Below, piece by piece: positions 1-7,798 of a stretch of DNA of 13,034 bases; positions within the stretch are counted from its first letter, which is position 1; each line of letters starts with the position of its first letter. The notes beneath the pieces are model-generated. The model worked only from the letters and a program-made list of their open reading frames with translations. It searched no databases and had not been told where the DNA came from. The translations under genes and the position numbers were made by a program. The DNA comes from an uncultured Collinsella sp. (GTDB taxonomy: Bacteria > Actinomycetota > Coriobacteriia > Coriobacteriales > Coriobacteriaceae): contig UQMM01000039.1 of the NCBI GenBank assembly GCA_900542165.1, forward strand, positions 1 to 13,034, read 5' to 3'.

Positions 1-1360
1 CGTTAAGAACGTGCGTCCCGAATCGCCCGCATGGGATGTGGGTATCGAGCCGGGCATGCGCGTGCTCACGGTCAACGGTGAGCAGCTTACCGACATGATT
101 GTGTGGCTCTGGGAGGCCGACGATGATACCGTCGACCTCGAGGTTTTCGACCCGCGCGACAACACCGTCACCCCCGTCGAGCTCGACCGCTTCCCGGGAG
201 AGGACTGGGGCCTTGAGTTCGATGGCCCCATCTTCGATGGCATGCGCACCTGCGTGAACGCCTGCGTGTTCTGCTTTATGACGATGCTCCCCAAGGGCGG
301 CCGCTCAACGCTCTATATTCGCGATGACGACTACCGCCTGAGCTTTTTGCAGGGCAACTTCGTCACGCTCACGAACCTCACCGACGAGGACGTGCAAAAC
401 GTCATCCAACGCAACATGAGCCCTATGAACGTGTCGGTCCATGCCGTGAGCCCCGACGTCCGCCGTCGTATGATGGGCCGCAACGCCCAGCGCGGCATGG
501 ACGTACTCGAGGCCATCATGGCCGCCGGCATCGAGATCCACGCGCAGATTGTGTTGTGCCCCGGCATGAACGACGGCGAGGAGCTGGAAAAGACCCTGCG
601 CTTTTGCGAGGAGCACGAGCAAATCACAAGCCTGGGCATTGTGCCGCTCGGTTTTACCAAGCACCAAAACCGCTTTAGCTGGTCCTACAGCGACAAACCC
701 GAGCTCGCGCGCGAGACCATTGCCATGATCCGTCCCTACCAGGACCGCGCCTTCGAACGTTTTGGCCGCCACACCTTCCAGATGAGCGACGAGTTCTACC
801 TGGACGCCGGCATCGATCCGCCCGAGGCGGACTTTTACGACGGCTATCCGCAGTACTACGACGGTATCGGCATGATCCGCTCATACCTAGACGAGACGGA
901 CGATGTGCTCGCCGCCGATGCCGAACGACTGGCCCGCGTCCGCGAGGCCATCGCCACTCGCAGCCAGCACCTGCTGTGCCTCTCGGGCGCCAGCGCACGC
1001 GACACCGTGGCACGTTTCGTGGAATCGCCGCAGGGGCTCGCCGGCACCGTCACGGCCATCAAGAATCGCTACTTTGGCGGCAACGTGGACGTGACCGGCC
1101 TCATCGTCGCCTGCGACATTCTGGAACAGCTGCCGCAGGACCTCTCGGGGGTTATGCTCTTTGTGCCTAAGCTCATGTTCAACGCTGACGGCATGACGCT
1201 TGACGAGTATCATCGTGACGATTTACTCGCAAGCCTTACCAGTCGCGGCGCCGAGGTTCATGTGGTGTCGACCATGCCGCATGAGCTGCTCGATACCCTG
1301 GAGCACATCCTTGGCATTGTGCCTGCCGACTCTAACACTTCCACTGACCCTACCCATTAA
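1..1360 (+). CDS. Radical SAM protein of the DUF512 family with N-terminal PDZ-like domain (5' end probably outside the window)
   Basis: The reading frame is open from the first bases of the window. The first possible start is a GTG at 11, but the in-frame residues before it (VKN) and the PDZ-like opening (ESPAWDVGIEPGMRVLTVNG) suggest that a few N-terminal residues lie outside. Counting from that GTG there are 449 residues. The order is a PDZ-like segment (about 1-50), then a CX3CX2C cluster (C81, C85, C88 in CVNACVFCF) that should bind the SAM-cleaving 4Fe-4S cluster, then a TIM-barrel-like body and the DUF512 C-terminal region. The family is widespread in Firmicutes and Actinobacteria and is often encoded next to der, as here; its substrate is unknown to me. 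The gene ends with TAA ten bases before der, so the two are probably co-transcribed. Family call is firm, reaction is not. Confidence 0.88.
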   Translation, partial: VKNVRPESPAWDVGIEPGMRVLTVNGEQLTDMIVWLWEADDDTVDLEVFDPRDNTVTPVELDRFPGEDWGLEFDGPIFDGMRTCVNACVFCFMTMLPKGGRSTLYIRDDDYRLSFLQGNFVTLTNLTDEDVQNVIQRNMSPMNVSVHAVSPDVRRRMMGRNAQRGMDVLEAIMAAGIEIHAQIVLCPGMNDGEELEKTLRFCEEHEQITSLGIVPLGFTKHQNRFSWSYSDKPELARETIAMIRPYQDRAFERFGRHTFQMSDEFYLDAGIDPPEADFYDGYPQYYDGIGMIRSYLDETDDVLAADAERLARVREAIATRSQHLLCLSGASARDTVARFVESPQGLAGTVTAIKNRYFGGNVDVTGLIVACDILEQLPQDLSGVMLFVPKLMFNADGMTLDEYHRDDLLASLTSRGAEVHVVSTMPHELLDTLEHILGIVPADSNTSTDPTH

Positions 1361-1370
1361 AGGAGTGCAG

Positions 1371-2705
1371 ATGAAACCTATCGTCGCCGTCGTCGGACGC
1401 CCCAACGTGGGCAAGTCCACGCTCGTTAACCGCCTGGCCCAGACCTCGGACGCCATCGTCCATGAGTCCCGCGGCGTCACGCGCGACCGCTCGTACCACA
1501 CGGCCGATTGGAACGGCCGCGAGTTCACCATCGTCGACACGGGCGGCATCGAACCGCTCAAGAGCGATGACGTCTTCGCCACGTCCATTCGCGACCAGGC
1601 CCTCGCCGCCGCCGAGGAAGCCGCCGTCATCCTGTTTGTGGTCGACGGCCGCACCGGCGTCACCGAGGAGGACGAGTCGGTCGCTCGCATGCTCAAGCGC
1701 TGCGACAAGCCGGTCTTTCTGCTGGTGAACAAGCTCGACAACCCCGATCGAGAGAACGACAGCATCTGGGAGTTCTATTCGCTCGGTATCGGCGAGCCCA
1801 CGCCGCTCTCGGCCCTGCACGGCCACGGCACGGGCGACCTGCTCGACGACATCGTGGCCCTGCTTCCCGAGGAAGAGGACGAGGTCGCCGATGAGTTCCC
1901 CGATGCGCTGAACGTGGCCATCATCGGCCGCCCCAACGCCGGTAAGTCCTCGCTGTTCAACCGCATCCTGGGCGCCGACCGCTCTATCGTGTCCAACATT
2001 GCCGGCACGACGCGCGACGCCATCGACACCGTCGTGGAGCGCAACGGCAAGCACTACCGAATGGTCGACACCGCGGGCATCCGTAAGAAGAGCACCGTGT
2101 ACGAGAACATCGAGTACTACTCCATGGTTCGCGGCCTGCGCGCCATCGACCGCGCCGACGTGGCGCTGCTCGTCGTCGACGCCTCCGTTGGCGTTACCGA
2201 ACAGGACCAGAAGGTCATGGGTCTTGCCATCGAGCGCGGATGCGCCATCGTTGTGCTGCTCAACAAGTGGGACCTGCTCGACGATGACCGCAAGCGCGAG
2301 GCCTGCATGGAGACCATCGACCGCCGTCTGGGCGTCATGGCTCCCTGGGCCCAGTACCTGCGCATCTCTGCCCTCACCGGCCGCAGCGTCGAGAAGATCT
2401 GGGCGATGGTCGACGCCGCCGAAAAGACGCGCTCGCAGAAGATTAGCACCTCGCGCCTCAACACGTTCCTCACCGATCTGCGCGAGTTCGGTCATACCGT
2501 GGTGGACGGCAAGCGCCGCCTGCGCATGCACTACGTGACCCAGACGGGCGTCAACCCGCCGACGTTCACGTTCTTCGTCAACCACAGCGACTTGGTCAAC
2601 GACACCTACCAGCGCTATGTGGAGAACCGCATGCGCTCGACCTTCGACTTTGCCGGCACGCCCATTCGACTCTTCTTTAGGAAGAAGGAGCAAAAGGATG
2701 CATAA
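1371..2705 (+). CDS. der: Ribosome biogenesis GTPase Der (EngA)
   Basis: A double-GTPase-domain protein of 444 residues, the usual length, that assists assembly of the 50S ribosomal subunit in the cytoplasm. First G domain: P-loop GRPNVGKST at 9-17, DTGG at 56-59, NKLD at 120-123. Second G domain: P-loop GRPNAGKSS at 186-194, DTAG at 233-236, NKWD at 298-301. An acidic linker (about 166-176) separates them, and a KH-like domain fills the C-terminus. The ATG at 1371 is chosen because the conserved MKPIVAVVGRP opening begins there and AGGAG lies five bases upstream; the frame is open further upstream, but that part overlaps the preceding gene and has no family similarity. Its last eight bases overlap plsY. 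All key motifs are intact. Confidence 0.97.
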   Translation: MKPIVAVVGRPNVGKSTLVNRLAQTSDAIVHESRGVTRDRSYHTADWNGREFTIVDTGGIEPLKSDDVFATSIRDQALAAAEEAAVILFVVDGRTGVTEEDESVARMLKRCDKPVFLLVNKLDNPDRENDSIWEFYSLGIGEPTPLSALHGHGTGDLLDDIVALLPEEEDEVADEFPDALNVAIIGRPNAGKSSLFNRILGADRSIVSNIAGTTRDAIDTVVERNGKHYRMVDTAGIRKKSTVYENIEYYSMVRGLRAIDRADVALLVVDASVGVTEQDQKVMGLAIERGCAIVVLLNKWDLLDDDRKREACMETIDRRLGVMAPWAQYLRISALTGRSVEKIWAMVDAAEKTRSQKISTSRLNTFLTDLREFGHTVVDGKRRLRMHYVTQTGVNPPTFTFFVNHSDLVNDTYQRYVENRMRSTFDFAGTPIRLFFRKKEQKDA

Positions 2706-3381
2706 TCCGATTCTGCTGACCGCCATCTGCGCCGTGGTCTCGTTCTTTATCGGAGCGATTCCGTTTGGCCTGATCTTGGGCCGCGTGTTCAACCACACGG
2801 ACATTCGCAAGGCGGGCTCCGGCAACATCGGCACCACCAACGCGCTGCGCGTGGCCGGCCCCAAGGTGGCCGCGCTCACGCTGCTGCTCGACTGCCTTAA
2901 GGGCGCCATCTGCGTTGTCATCGCCCGTCCGCTCATCGCGAGCGTGGGCTATGGATTTCCGCCGAACATCATGGCGCCCGGAGCCCCCGGCGACTGGATG
3001 CTCGGCGTCATCTGCCTGGCAGCGGTGTGGGGCCACATCTTCTCGCCCTACCTCAATTTCCATGGCGGCAAGGGAATCGCAGTTGGCCTGGGCGTCATCC
3101 TCGCCTGGTATTGGCCAATTGGCCTGTCGCTGCTGGGCATGTTTATCGTGGCCGTCGCCATCACCAAGTTTGTGTCGGTGGGCTCGCTTGCCGCGGCCAT
3201 CGGTCTTCCCATCGCTGCTTGCGCGGTCTTTCCGTACAGCAGCCTGGGCCTCAAGTTCTGCATGGCGATAATCGGCATCACCGTGGTGTGGGCCCATCGC
3301 GCGAACATCAAAAAGCTCATGACCGGTAAGGAGTCCAAGCTCTCGTTTACCAAGCGCGTCACCGAGCCCGACGATAAGTAG
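2698..3381 (+). CDS. plsY: Acyl-phosphate:glycerol-3-phosphate acyltransferase PlsY
   Basis: An integral membrane enzyme of 227 residues that transfers an acyl group from acyl-phosphate to glycerol-3-phosphate, giving lysophosphatidic acid, the first step of phospholipid synthesis. Several hydrophobic segments are visible (about 5-30, 55-80, 100-118, 128-155, 160-180, 185-200). The three conserved loop motifs are present: SGNIGTTN (41-48), HGGKG (122-126) and the HRANIKKL region (200-207). The ATG at 2698 follows AAGGAG and overlaps the der stop region by eight bases, which implies translational coupling. gpsA, which makes its glycerol-3-phosphate substrate, follows nine bases later. The der-plsY-gpsA order is a well-known conserved arrangement. 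Confidence 0.96.
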   Translation: MHNPILLTAICAVVSFFIGAIPFGLILGRVFNHTDIRKAGSGNIGTTNALRVAGPKVAALTLLLDCLKGAICVVIARPLIASVGYGFPPNIMAPGAPGDWMLGVICLAAVWGHIFSPYLNFHGGKGIAVGLGVILAWYWPIGLSLLGMFIVAVAITKFVSVGSLAAAIGLPIAACAVFPYSSLGLKFCMAIIGITVVWAHRANIKKLMTGKESKLSFTKRVTEPDDK

Positions 3382-3390
3382 GAGAGAGTC

Positions 3391-4398
3391 ATGAATGTTG
3401 CGCTGATTGGCTCTGGCTCGTGGGGAACCGCCGTCGCCGGCCTTGCCGCCGCGCGGGCCGTGCGCGTAACCATGTGGGCCCATAGCGAGCAGACGGCCGC
3501 CGGCATTAACGGTGAGCACCGCAACCCCCGCTACCTTGTGGGCTACGAGCTGCCGGACAACGTGGTAGCAACGACCGAGCTCGCCCAGGCGCTCGACGGT
3601 GCCGATGCGATCATCTTTGCCGTGCCCTCCACGCACTTGCGCGACGTGTGCCATCGGGCAGCGCCCTTTATCGCCGCCGATACCCCGGTGCTCTGCCTCA
3701 CCAAGGGCATTGAGCCCGAGTCCGGCCTGCTCATGAGCGAGGTCATCGCCAGCGAGATCGGCAACGAGGCGCGCGTGGCGGCGCTCTCGGGTCCCAACCA
3801 TGCCGAGGAGATCTGCCGCGGCGGTCTTTCTGCCGCCGTCATCGCCAGCAAAGATCCGCAGATAGGGGAGACCTTTAAGGACCTGCTCCTATCCACGGCC
3901 TTCCGTATTTATCTGTCGCAAGACATGACCGGTGTCGAGGTCTGCGGCGCCATGAAAAATGTCATCGCCATCGTATGCGGCATCTCCGCCGGTACCGGTG
4001 CGGGCGACAACACGCTTGCCCTCATCATGACGCGCGGCCTGGCAGAGATCAGCCGTCTGGTGCACGCCCGCGGCGGTCAAGCTATGACCTGCATGGGACT
4101 TGCCGGCATGGGCGACCTCATTGCCACCTGCACCTCGGAGCACTCGCGCAACCGCACCTTTGGCTACGAGTTTGCCCACGGCGTGTCGCTCGACGAGTAT
4201 CAGACGCGCACACATATGGTGGTCGAGGGCGCCGTCGCGGCCCGCAGCGTCAGCGAGCTTGCCCGTTCGCTGGGCGTAGACATTCCGCTCACCTTTGCCG
4301 TGGAGCAAACGCTCTACAACGGTGTTACTTTGGATAGGGCGCTCGAGATTCTTACCGATCGCGTCCCTTCTCAAGAGTTCTACGGACTCACCGACTAG
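3391..4398 (+). CDS. gpsA: Glycerol-3-phosphate dehydrogenase [NAD(P)+]
   Basis: A cytoplasmic enzyme of 335 residues that reduces dihydroxyacetone phosphate to sn-glycerol-3-phosphate, supplying the substrate of PlsY encoded just upstream. The Rossmann dinucleotide-binding loop is GSGSWG at 7-12. CLTKG (102-107) carries a conserved lysine, and the catalytic lysine is K189 in GAMKN. GDNTLA (205-210) and the LAGMGDLIATCTSEHSRNR stretch (about 237-254) are the family's substrate-binding segments. The start at 3391 has AGGAGAG at 3380-3386. Length and motifs match a full, functional GpsA. Confidence 0.97.
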   Translation: MNVALIGSGSWGTAVAGLAAARAVRVTMWAHSEQTAAGINGEHRNPRYLVGYELPDNVVATTELAQALDGADAIIFAVPSTHLRDVCHRAAPFIAADTPVLCLTKGIEPESGLLMSEVIASEIGNEARVAALSGPNHAEEICRGGLSAAVIASKDPQIGETFKDLLLSTAFRIYLSQDMTGVEVCGAMKNVIAIVCGISAGTGAGDNTLALIMTRGLAEISRLVHARGGQAMTCMGLAGMGDLIATCTSEHSRNRTFGYEFAHGVSLDEYQTRTHMVVEGAVAARSVSELARSLGVDIPLTFAVEQTLYNGVTLDRALEILTDRVPSQEFYGLTD

Positions 4399-4416
4399 CA
4401 CAGAAAGGCTACTACC

Positions 4417-5088
4417 ATGGGTTCCATCAAAATCGCTCCGTCCGTCCTTTCGGCCGACATGGCCAACCTCAAGGGCGAGCTCGACAAGATCGCCGGTGCC
4501 GACTACGTACACTTTGACGTTATGGACGGTCACTTTACCGGCAACCTCACCTTTGGCGTTGACATCCTTAAGGCCGTCAAGCGCTCCACCGATGTACCGG
4601 TCGACGCGCACCTCATGGTGTCGAACCCCGACGAGACGGTCGATTGGTATGCCGACGCCGGTGCCGACATGATCACCGTGCACTACGAGGCTTCCACGCA
4701 CCTGCACCGCACGCTCACGCATCTGCAGCAGCGCGGCGTCAAGGCCGGCGTGGTGCTCAACCCCGCCACCCCCGTGTGCGTGCTCGAGAGCATCATCGAC
4801 GTTGTCGACATGGTGCTGCTGATGAGCGTGAACCCTGGCTTTGGCGGCCAGAGCTTTATCCCTGGTACAATCGCCAAACTGCACGAGCTTACGGCCATGT
4901 GCGAGCGACATGGCGTGTCGCCCATGATCGAGGTCGACGGCGGCATCTCTTCCAAAAACATCGCCGAGGTCGTCAAGGCCGGCGCAAATGTCCTGGTGGC
5001 CGGTTCCGCCGTATTTAAGTCCGAAGATCCCGCCGCCGAGGTTGCGCTGCTGCAGAAGCTGGGCAACGAGGCTGCACAGGAGGCATAA
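4417..5088 (+). CDS. rpe: Ribulose-phosphate 3-epimerase
   Basis: A TIM-barrel enzyme of 223 residues that interconverts ribulose-5-phosphate and xylulose-5-phosphate in the pentose phosphate pathway. The opening APSVLSADMANL is typical. Metal ligands and acid/base residues are H33 and D35 (VHFDVMDGH), H65 (DAHLMV) and D174 (EVDGGI). The phosphate-binding loop includes MSVNPGFGGQSF (136-147) and the GGI and AGSAVF segments. The ATG at 4417 has GAAAGG eight bases upstream. The stop is only six bases before the cysteine desulfurase start, whose ribosome binding site AGGAGG lies inside the end of rpe, so the two are likely read from the same message. Confidence 0.96.
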   Translation: MGSIKIAPSVLSADMANLKGELDKIAGADYVHFDVMDGHFTGNLTFGVDILKAVKRSTDVPVDAHLMVSNPDETVDWYADAGADMITVHYEASTHLHRTLTHLQQRGVKAGVVLNPATPVCVLESIIDVVDMVLLMSVNPGFGGQSFIPGTIAKLHELTAMCERHGVSPMIEVDGGISSKNIAEVVKAGANVLVAGSAVFKSEDPAAEVALLQKLGNEAAQEA

Positions 5089-5094
5089 ACCCTT

Positions 5095-6273
5095 ATGACC
5101 GCAGGTCAAAACCGCATACCCGTGAATCTTGACTATGCCGCCTCGACGCCCATGCGCGCCGAGGCGCTCCTTGCGCAGCGCGAGTACGACGACAGCGAGC
5201 TTGCCGGCGTCAACCCCAACTCGCTGCACTCGCTCGGCCGCAAGGCTGCCGCGCGTCTGGAGGTTGCACGTCGCGAGATCGCCCGCAGCTTTGGCGCGCG
5301 CGTTCGCCCGTCTGAGATTGTTCTGACCAACGGCGGCACCGAAGCCAACCAGCTGGCGCTACTCGGTCTTGCCGAGGGTGCACGTCAGCGCGACCGTAAG
5401 CGTAACCGCGTGATCGTATCTGCCATCGAGCACGATTCGATTCTGGACAACCTGCCGCTGCTGCGTGCCGCAGGCTTTAGAGTCGACCTGGTGCAGCCCT
5501 GCCGCATGGGCTACATTGAGCCTGCCACGCTTGTCGAGCTACTAGGCGACGACGTGGCGCTCGTGAGCATCATGGTTGCCAACAACGAGACCGGCGTGGT
5601 GCAGCCCATCCGCGAGCTTGCCGCGGCCGCGCATACCGTGGGCGCCCTGTTCCACACCGATGCCATCCAGGGGTATCTGCATATTCCGCTCGATGTTACC
5701 GAGCTGGGAGTTGACGCCATGACCGTTGCTGCGCACAAGATCGGTGGCCCCGTGGCATCCGGCGCGCTCTACCTTAAGAACCGCACGCCGCTGCGCCCGC
5801 GCATCTTTGGCGGCGGACAGGAAGCCGGACGTCGCGCCGGCACGCAGGATCTGCGCACGCAGCTCGCCTTTGCCGCTGCCGCCCGCACGCTGACGCTCCA
5901 TGTGGCCGAGGAGCGCGAGAAGCTGCAAGCCCTTTCCGACAAGCTCTACGCCAAGCTTACGGCCCATCCGCGCATTCACGCCACCATGGGCGACTATGCG
6001 CATGCCGACCGTCTGCCCAGCATGGTATCGATCTACATTGACGGCATGGACTCCGAGGAGCTCATCATCAAGCTCGACGCCGCCGGCTTTGAGGTATCGG
6101 CCGGTTCTGCCTGCTCGAGCGGCAGCATGGACCCGAGCCATGTTCTCAGCGCCATGGGCATTGGTCGCGAGCAGGCATTGGGCGCTCTGCGTATCTCGTT
6201 TGATGACCGTGTGAACCCTGCCGACCTGGACGACTTTGCCCAGACGCTGCTCTCGATCGTGGGTGCCGCATGA
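5095..6273 (+). CDS. Cysteine desulfurase, IscS/NifS group (PLP-dependent)
   Basis: A fold-type I aminotransferase-like enzyme of 392 residues that removes sulfur from cysteine as an enzyme-bound persulfide, for Fe-S clusters or tRNA thiolation. PLP-site residues visible: GGTEAN (80-85), H113 in IEHDS, D189 and Q192 in FHTDAIQG, and the Schiff-base lysine K215 in AAHKIGGP. GGGQEAGRRAGT (239-250) is characteristic. The persulfide cysteine is C340 within SAGSACSSG, the class I mobile loop. No scaffold (IscU/SufU), thiI or mnmA is seen beside it, so the sulfur acceptor cannot be told from context. The upstream radical-SAM protein would be one consumer of Fe-S clusters (inference). The start codon lies 11 bases after AGGAGG. 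The end overlaps the next gene by an ATGA. Confidence 0.94.
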   Translation: MTAGQNRIPVNLDYAASTPMRAEALLAQREYDDSELAGVNPNSLHSLGRKAAARLEVARREIARSFGARVRPSEIVLTNGGTEANQLALLGLAEGARQRDRKRNRVIVSAIEHDSILDNLPLLRAAGFRVDLVQPCRMGYIEPATLVELLGDDVALVSIMVANNETGVVQPIRELAAAAHTVGALFHTDAIQGYLHIPLDVTELGVDAMTVAAHKIGGPVASGALYLKNRTPLRPRIFGGGQEAGRRAGTQDLRTQLAFAAAARTLTLHVAEEREKLQALSDKLYAKLTAHPRIHATMGDYAHADRLPSMVSIYIDGMDSEELIIKLDAAGFEVSAGSACSSGSMDPSHVLSAMGIGREQALGALRISFDDRVNPADLDDFAQTLLSIVGAA

Positions 6274-7079
6274 TCGTCGCCGAGTTTGAACGTGCGCTGC
6301 TGGCGCGCTACCCCAAGGCGGACGCCGAGGGCTGGGATCACGTAGGTCTCTCCGTTGGCGATCCCGCTGCCGAGATTACCGGCGTTGCCTGCGCGCTCGA
6401 TGCCACCGAGGCAAATGTTCGCCGTGCACAAGAAGCCGGTGCCAACGTTCTGCTGACGCATCATCCCATATACATCAAGGCGCCCGAGGCGTTTTGCCCA
6501 GCTGATGCCGCACGCCCCCAGTGCAGCGCGGCACTCTACGAGGCAGCGCGTTGCGGCGTGAGCATCATTTCGCTCCACACCAACCTGGACCGCTCGCACG
6601 AAGCCCGCGTCTGCCTGAGCGAGCTGCTGGGTGCCGCACCCGTGAGCTCACTGGAGCACGTGGACGACCCCGAGTCCACCGGCCTGGGTGCACTCGCGAC
6701 CCTCAACAACCCCTGTAGCCTGCGCGATCTCGCCGCCCGTGCCGCCACGGCATTTGGCAGCGACCCGCGTGTGTGGGGCGAAGCCGAGCACGCGTGCCGA
6801 ACCGTCGCTATTTTGGGCGGCTCCCTGGGCGACTTTGGAGAGCTCGCCATCGCCGCAGGCGCAGATGTTGTCGTGACGGGCGAGGCGGGCTACCACGTGG
6901 CGCAAGACCTTGCCTTGCGCGGGCTGTCGGTGATCTTGCTCGGCCACGACCGCTCTGAGGAGCCGTTCGTTGATATATTGATGAACTCTGCAGTTGACGC
7001 CGGGGTCGACCCCCGTCATGCGATTAAAATACTGAACCCTTGCCAATGGTGGACTGTGACAAAAGGAGAGAACTTATGA
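6270..7079 (+). CDS. NIF3/DUF34 family metal-binding protein (YqfO/YbgI-like)
   Basis: A protein of 269 residues, the short form of the family without the middle insertion seen in YqfO. Family members bind two metal ions; the exact cellular role is unsettled, and some annotations as GTP cyclohydrolase I type 2 are doubtful. Candidate metal ligands: H64 and H65 (LLTHHPIYIK), H103 and D107 (SLHTNLDRSHE), and H226 and E230 (GHDRSEE). The opening WDHVGLSVGDP is the typical N-terminal motif. The ATG overlaps the desulfurase stop (ATGA), there is no strong ribosome binding site, and the gene ends in another ATGA with the next one, so translation is probably coupled. NIF3 genes are often paired with a coiled-coil zinc-ribbon gene, as here. 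Confidence 0.92.
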   Translation: MIVAEFERALLARYPKADAEGWDHVGLSVGDPAAEITGVACALDATEANVRRAQEAGANVLLTHHPIYIKAPEAFCPADAARPQCSAALYEAARCGVSIISLHTNLDRSHEARVCLSELLGAAPVSSLEHVDDPESTGLGALATLNNPCSLRDLAARAATAFGSDPRVWGEAEHACRTVAILGGSLGDFGELAIAAGADVVVTGEAGYHVAQDLALRGLSVILLGHDRSEEPFVDILMNSAVDAGVDPRHAIKILNPCQWWTVTKGENL

Positions 7080-7795
7080 GCGCCGGCGCTACGCTACTCA
7101 AGCTGCAACAGATCGATTTGGAGCTCGCCCGCAACAAGAGCGAACTTGCCAATATGCCGGAGCTCAAGGAGCTCGCTTCCAAGCGCAAGACCTATGTGAA
7201 GCTCAAGTCCGAGATGACCAAGCTCTACGCCCAGCGCAAGGATCTGGACATTGAGCTCGACGATCTCAACACCACCGAGATTCAGACCAACAACGCCATC
7301 GAGGCTGCCAAGAAGCGCCATGTCGACGGCTCCGACTACCGCGAGGTTCAGGACCTGGAGAATGAACTCGCCACCCTGGCCAAGCGTCTGGACAAGATTG
7401 AGCACACCCGCAAGGACGTCGTTGTCGCCCATAAGGAGGCGCTCGAGCGCGAGGCCCGCGCGCAGGCAATCATCGCCAAGTTCGAGGAGGGCGTGAAGGC
7501 CGATACCAAGGCCGCCCGCGCCAAGGCTGCCGACCTTCAGGCTCAGATTGACGCCGCCACTAAAGAGCGCACCGCGCTTGCTGCCACGCTGCCGGCCGAC
7601 GTGCTCACCGACTACGAGCGTCTGCTCAAGCAGTTCCGCGGCCTGGCCGTCGAGACCATCCAGGGCAACATCCCCACGGTCTGTCACACCGCGCTGCAGG
7701 CATCGTCCATGAGCGACCTGAACCACGACGGTAGCGAGATTACGCACTGCCCGTACTGCCACCGCCTCCTGGTGCTCCCGAGCAAGGAAGCTTAA
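7076..7795 (+). CDS. Coiled-coil protein with degenerate C-terminal zinc ribbon (C4-type zinc ribbon family)
   Basis: A protein of 239 residues starting MSAGATLLKLQQIDLELA. Residues about 8-180 are rich in K, E, A and L with heptad character and look like a long two-helix coiled coil. A short zinc-ribbon region follows. The family normally has two CxxC pairs. Here the second pair is intact (C225 and C228, HCPYCHRLL), but the first is reduced to a single C203 followed by H204 (TVCHTAL), so the ribbon may be C3H-like or not bind zinc. Family members have a proposed nucleic-acid role, unproven. The ATG at 7076 overlaps the NIF3 stop and has AAAGGAGAG upstream. The NIF3/zinc-ribbon pairing suggests related function. 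Confidence 0.87.
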   Translation: MSAGATLLKLQQIDLELARNKSELANMPELKELASKRKTYVKLKSEMTKLYAQRKDLDIELDDLNTTEIQTNNAIEAAKKRHVDGSDYREVQDLENELATLAKRLDKIEHTRKDVVVAHKEALEREARAQAIIAKFEEGVKADTKAARAKAADLQAQIDAATKERTALAATLPADVLTDYERLLKQFRGLAVETIQGNIPTVCHTALQASSMSDLNHDGSEITHCPYCHRLLVLPSKEA

Positions 7796-7798
7796 ACG

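Noticed and set aside
1200..1370. Upstream extension of der from 1200
   Set aside because: It overlaps the DUF512 gene, shows no Der similarity, and the ATG at 1371 has a good ribosome binding site and the conserved N-terminus.
1350..2936. A 528-codon open frame on the minus strand opposite der
   Set aside because: It is the mirror of a high-GC coding sequence; der on the plus strand has all its family motifs, and the minus frame has no recognisable domain.
3889..5229. A 446-codon open frame on the minus strand opposite gpsA and rpe
   Set aside because: Same reason: it covers two clear enzymes and its His/Gly/Asp-rich translation is typical of antisense frames in high-GC DNA.
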